The translations under genes and the position numbers were made by a program. The notes under the pieces are model-generated. The model saw nothing but the letters and a program-made list of their open reading frames with translations. It had not been told where the DNA came from and searched no databases. This document shows positions 4,507 to 5,235 of a stretch of 5,235 nt of DNA, piece after piece. Each line of letters opens with the position of its first letter. The first letter of the stretch is position 1. The DNA is from Bacillota bacterium (GTDB lineage: Bacteria; Bacillota_I; Bacilli_A; RF39; UBA660). The DNA lies in assembly GCA_018381595.1 (NCBI GenBank), contig JAGZRP010000076.1, positions 1 to 5,235 on the forward strand, given 5' to 3'.

Positions 4507-5235
4507 ATGAAAAGAATGAACAATAAAATATGGTTGGTATACGGGATTTTGTTTCTTTACTTATTTGCACTTATCCTGTTTCCTTCTATATTTAAAGAGG
4601 GGTTATATACAAAATTTCTTCAGCAGATTCTCTGGTGTGGGTTAGCAGTATTTTGTTATTTTGCTTCTGACAAAGAAAGATTTCGAAATCGAGATAAAGT
4701 GGGTAAAATCCAAATTGTAATTATCTTTGTAATTTTATATTTGATGGTATATTTTTTACTGGGATTGTTATTTGGATATAAGGCGAGTCCTTATTCACAT
4801 AGTATCATTTCTATTTTGATGAATGCATGGGTATTTATCCCTGTCATTTTCTTTCAAGAGTATGTACGTGCCGTATTAGTGCGTTTTACGAAAAGAAGAG
4901 ATATTTTATTTGTTGCAATATTCTTATTATTTAGTTTATTAGAACTAAATTATGGGGCATTTGGAACATTCTTTGCATCAAGAGAATCTGCATTTAAATA
5001 TATTTCATCCACATTGCTTCCAGTTCTTGCTCGAAATGCATTATTTACTTATTTTGCACTTGTTTGTGATTACATACCGGCAATTATTTACCGTGTTATT
5101 ATTGCAGCATCTAACATTTTACTTCCAATATTTCCAGACTTAAACTGGTTTATATCTGGAATGTTAGAACTAATGACATGTATTATATTATTTATTAATA
5201 TTCATTACATTGATACCAAGGCAAAACGAGTTTTA
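4507..5235 (+). CDS. Polytopic membrane protein, probable N-terminal domain of an S26/SipW-like signal peptidase, 3'-partial
   Basis: The frame is open from the ATG at 4507 to the window end (243 codons, no stop), so the C-terminus is missing. It starts with a basic MKRMNNK and then has seven or eight hydrophobic spans, roughly residues 9-29, 38-53, 68-91, 99-117, 133-148, 168-187, 191-207 and 213-233, with charged loops such as DKERFRNRDK and RFTKRRD. The stretch from 167 to 232 (SSTLLPVLARNALFTYFA, then IIYRVI, LLPIFPDLNWF) resembles, from memory, the membrane domain placed before the catalytic domain in some long signal peptidase I proteins of gut Bacillota. No Ser/Lys or Ser/His catalytic motif is visible yet. 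The context fits, as it directly follows two genes for proteins with SipW-like signals. It could instead be an unrelated transporter-like or CPBP-like protein. AAGGAG lies six bases upstream, inside an inverted repeat. Confidence 0.6.
   Translation, partial: MKRMNNKIWLVYGILFLYLFALILFPSIFKEGLYTKFLQQILWCGLAVFCYFASDKERFRNRDKVGKIQIVIIFVILYLMVYFLLGLLFGYKASPYSHSIISILMNAWVFIPVIFFQEYVRAVLVRFTKRRDILFVAIFLLFSLLELNYGAFGTFFASRESAFKYISSTLLPVLARNALFTYFALVCDYIPAIIYRVIIAASNILLPIFPDLNWFISGMLELMTCIILFINIHYIDTKAKRVL

Noticed and set aside
4952..5143. Plus-strand open frame of 63 codons inside the membrane protein gene
   Set aside because: It is a shifted-frame shadow rich in His/Leu/Phe; the frame from 4507 is continuous over it and gives coherent membrane spans.
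1..5235. CRISPR array, tRNA, rRNA or phage integration site
   Set aside because: No regularly spaced direct repeats, no cloverleaf-like sequence with CCA-end or T-loop motif, and no rRNA-like stretch were seen on either strand.

Overview
The window looks like AT-rich accessory DNA from a low-GC Gram-positive bacterium (Bacillota or a close relative). The signs are strong AGGAG-type ribosome binding sites, extended -10 promoters, A/T-flanked hairpin terminators, an IS1182-type insertion sequence and a lipoprotein signal. All genes end in TAA or TAG and tryptophan is TGG, so nothing points to a Mycoplasma-type code. I cannot name the genus.

Layout. (1) 1-~1262: right-hand part of an IS1182-family insertion sequence whose left end lies outside the window. 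Its transposase is split over two frames that overlap at a T-TTA-AAA heptamer, which may be a programmed -1 frameshift site or the scar of a one-base loss. (2) 1215-1290: two hairpins at the element's right edge, between the transposase and a converging gene. (3) 1289-1843, minus strand: an unrecognised 184-residue protein with a four-cysteine cluster and a clear promoter. (4) 2006-2782: a short-chain dehydrogenase/reductase. (5) 2834-3304: a small lipoprotein behind its own likely promoter. (6) 3381-4433: two tandem, highly similar genes for threonine-rich secreted proteins, with an extended -10 promoter in front and no terminator between them. (7) 4437-4507: a dense control region with a second extended -10 promoter, a terminator-like hairpin, and an inverted repeat covering the ribosome binding site of the next gene. 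(8) 4507 to the end: a polytopic membrane protein that runs off the window. It resembles the membrane domain found in front of some S26-type (SipW-like) signal peptidases.

Working model for 3317-5235 (inference): a small export module. Two abundant fibre- or coat-like proteins carry unusual signal peptides ending in ALA before QT, and a dedicated membrane-embedded signal peptidase follows. The leader would let the substrates be made in excess while holding the peptidase low, through partial termination and a masked ribosome binding site. The peptidase catalytic part, if it exists, is beyond the window, so its identity is the main thing to check. The genes in 1289-3304 show no evident functional link to this module.
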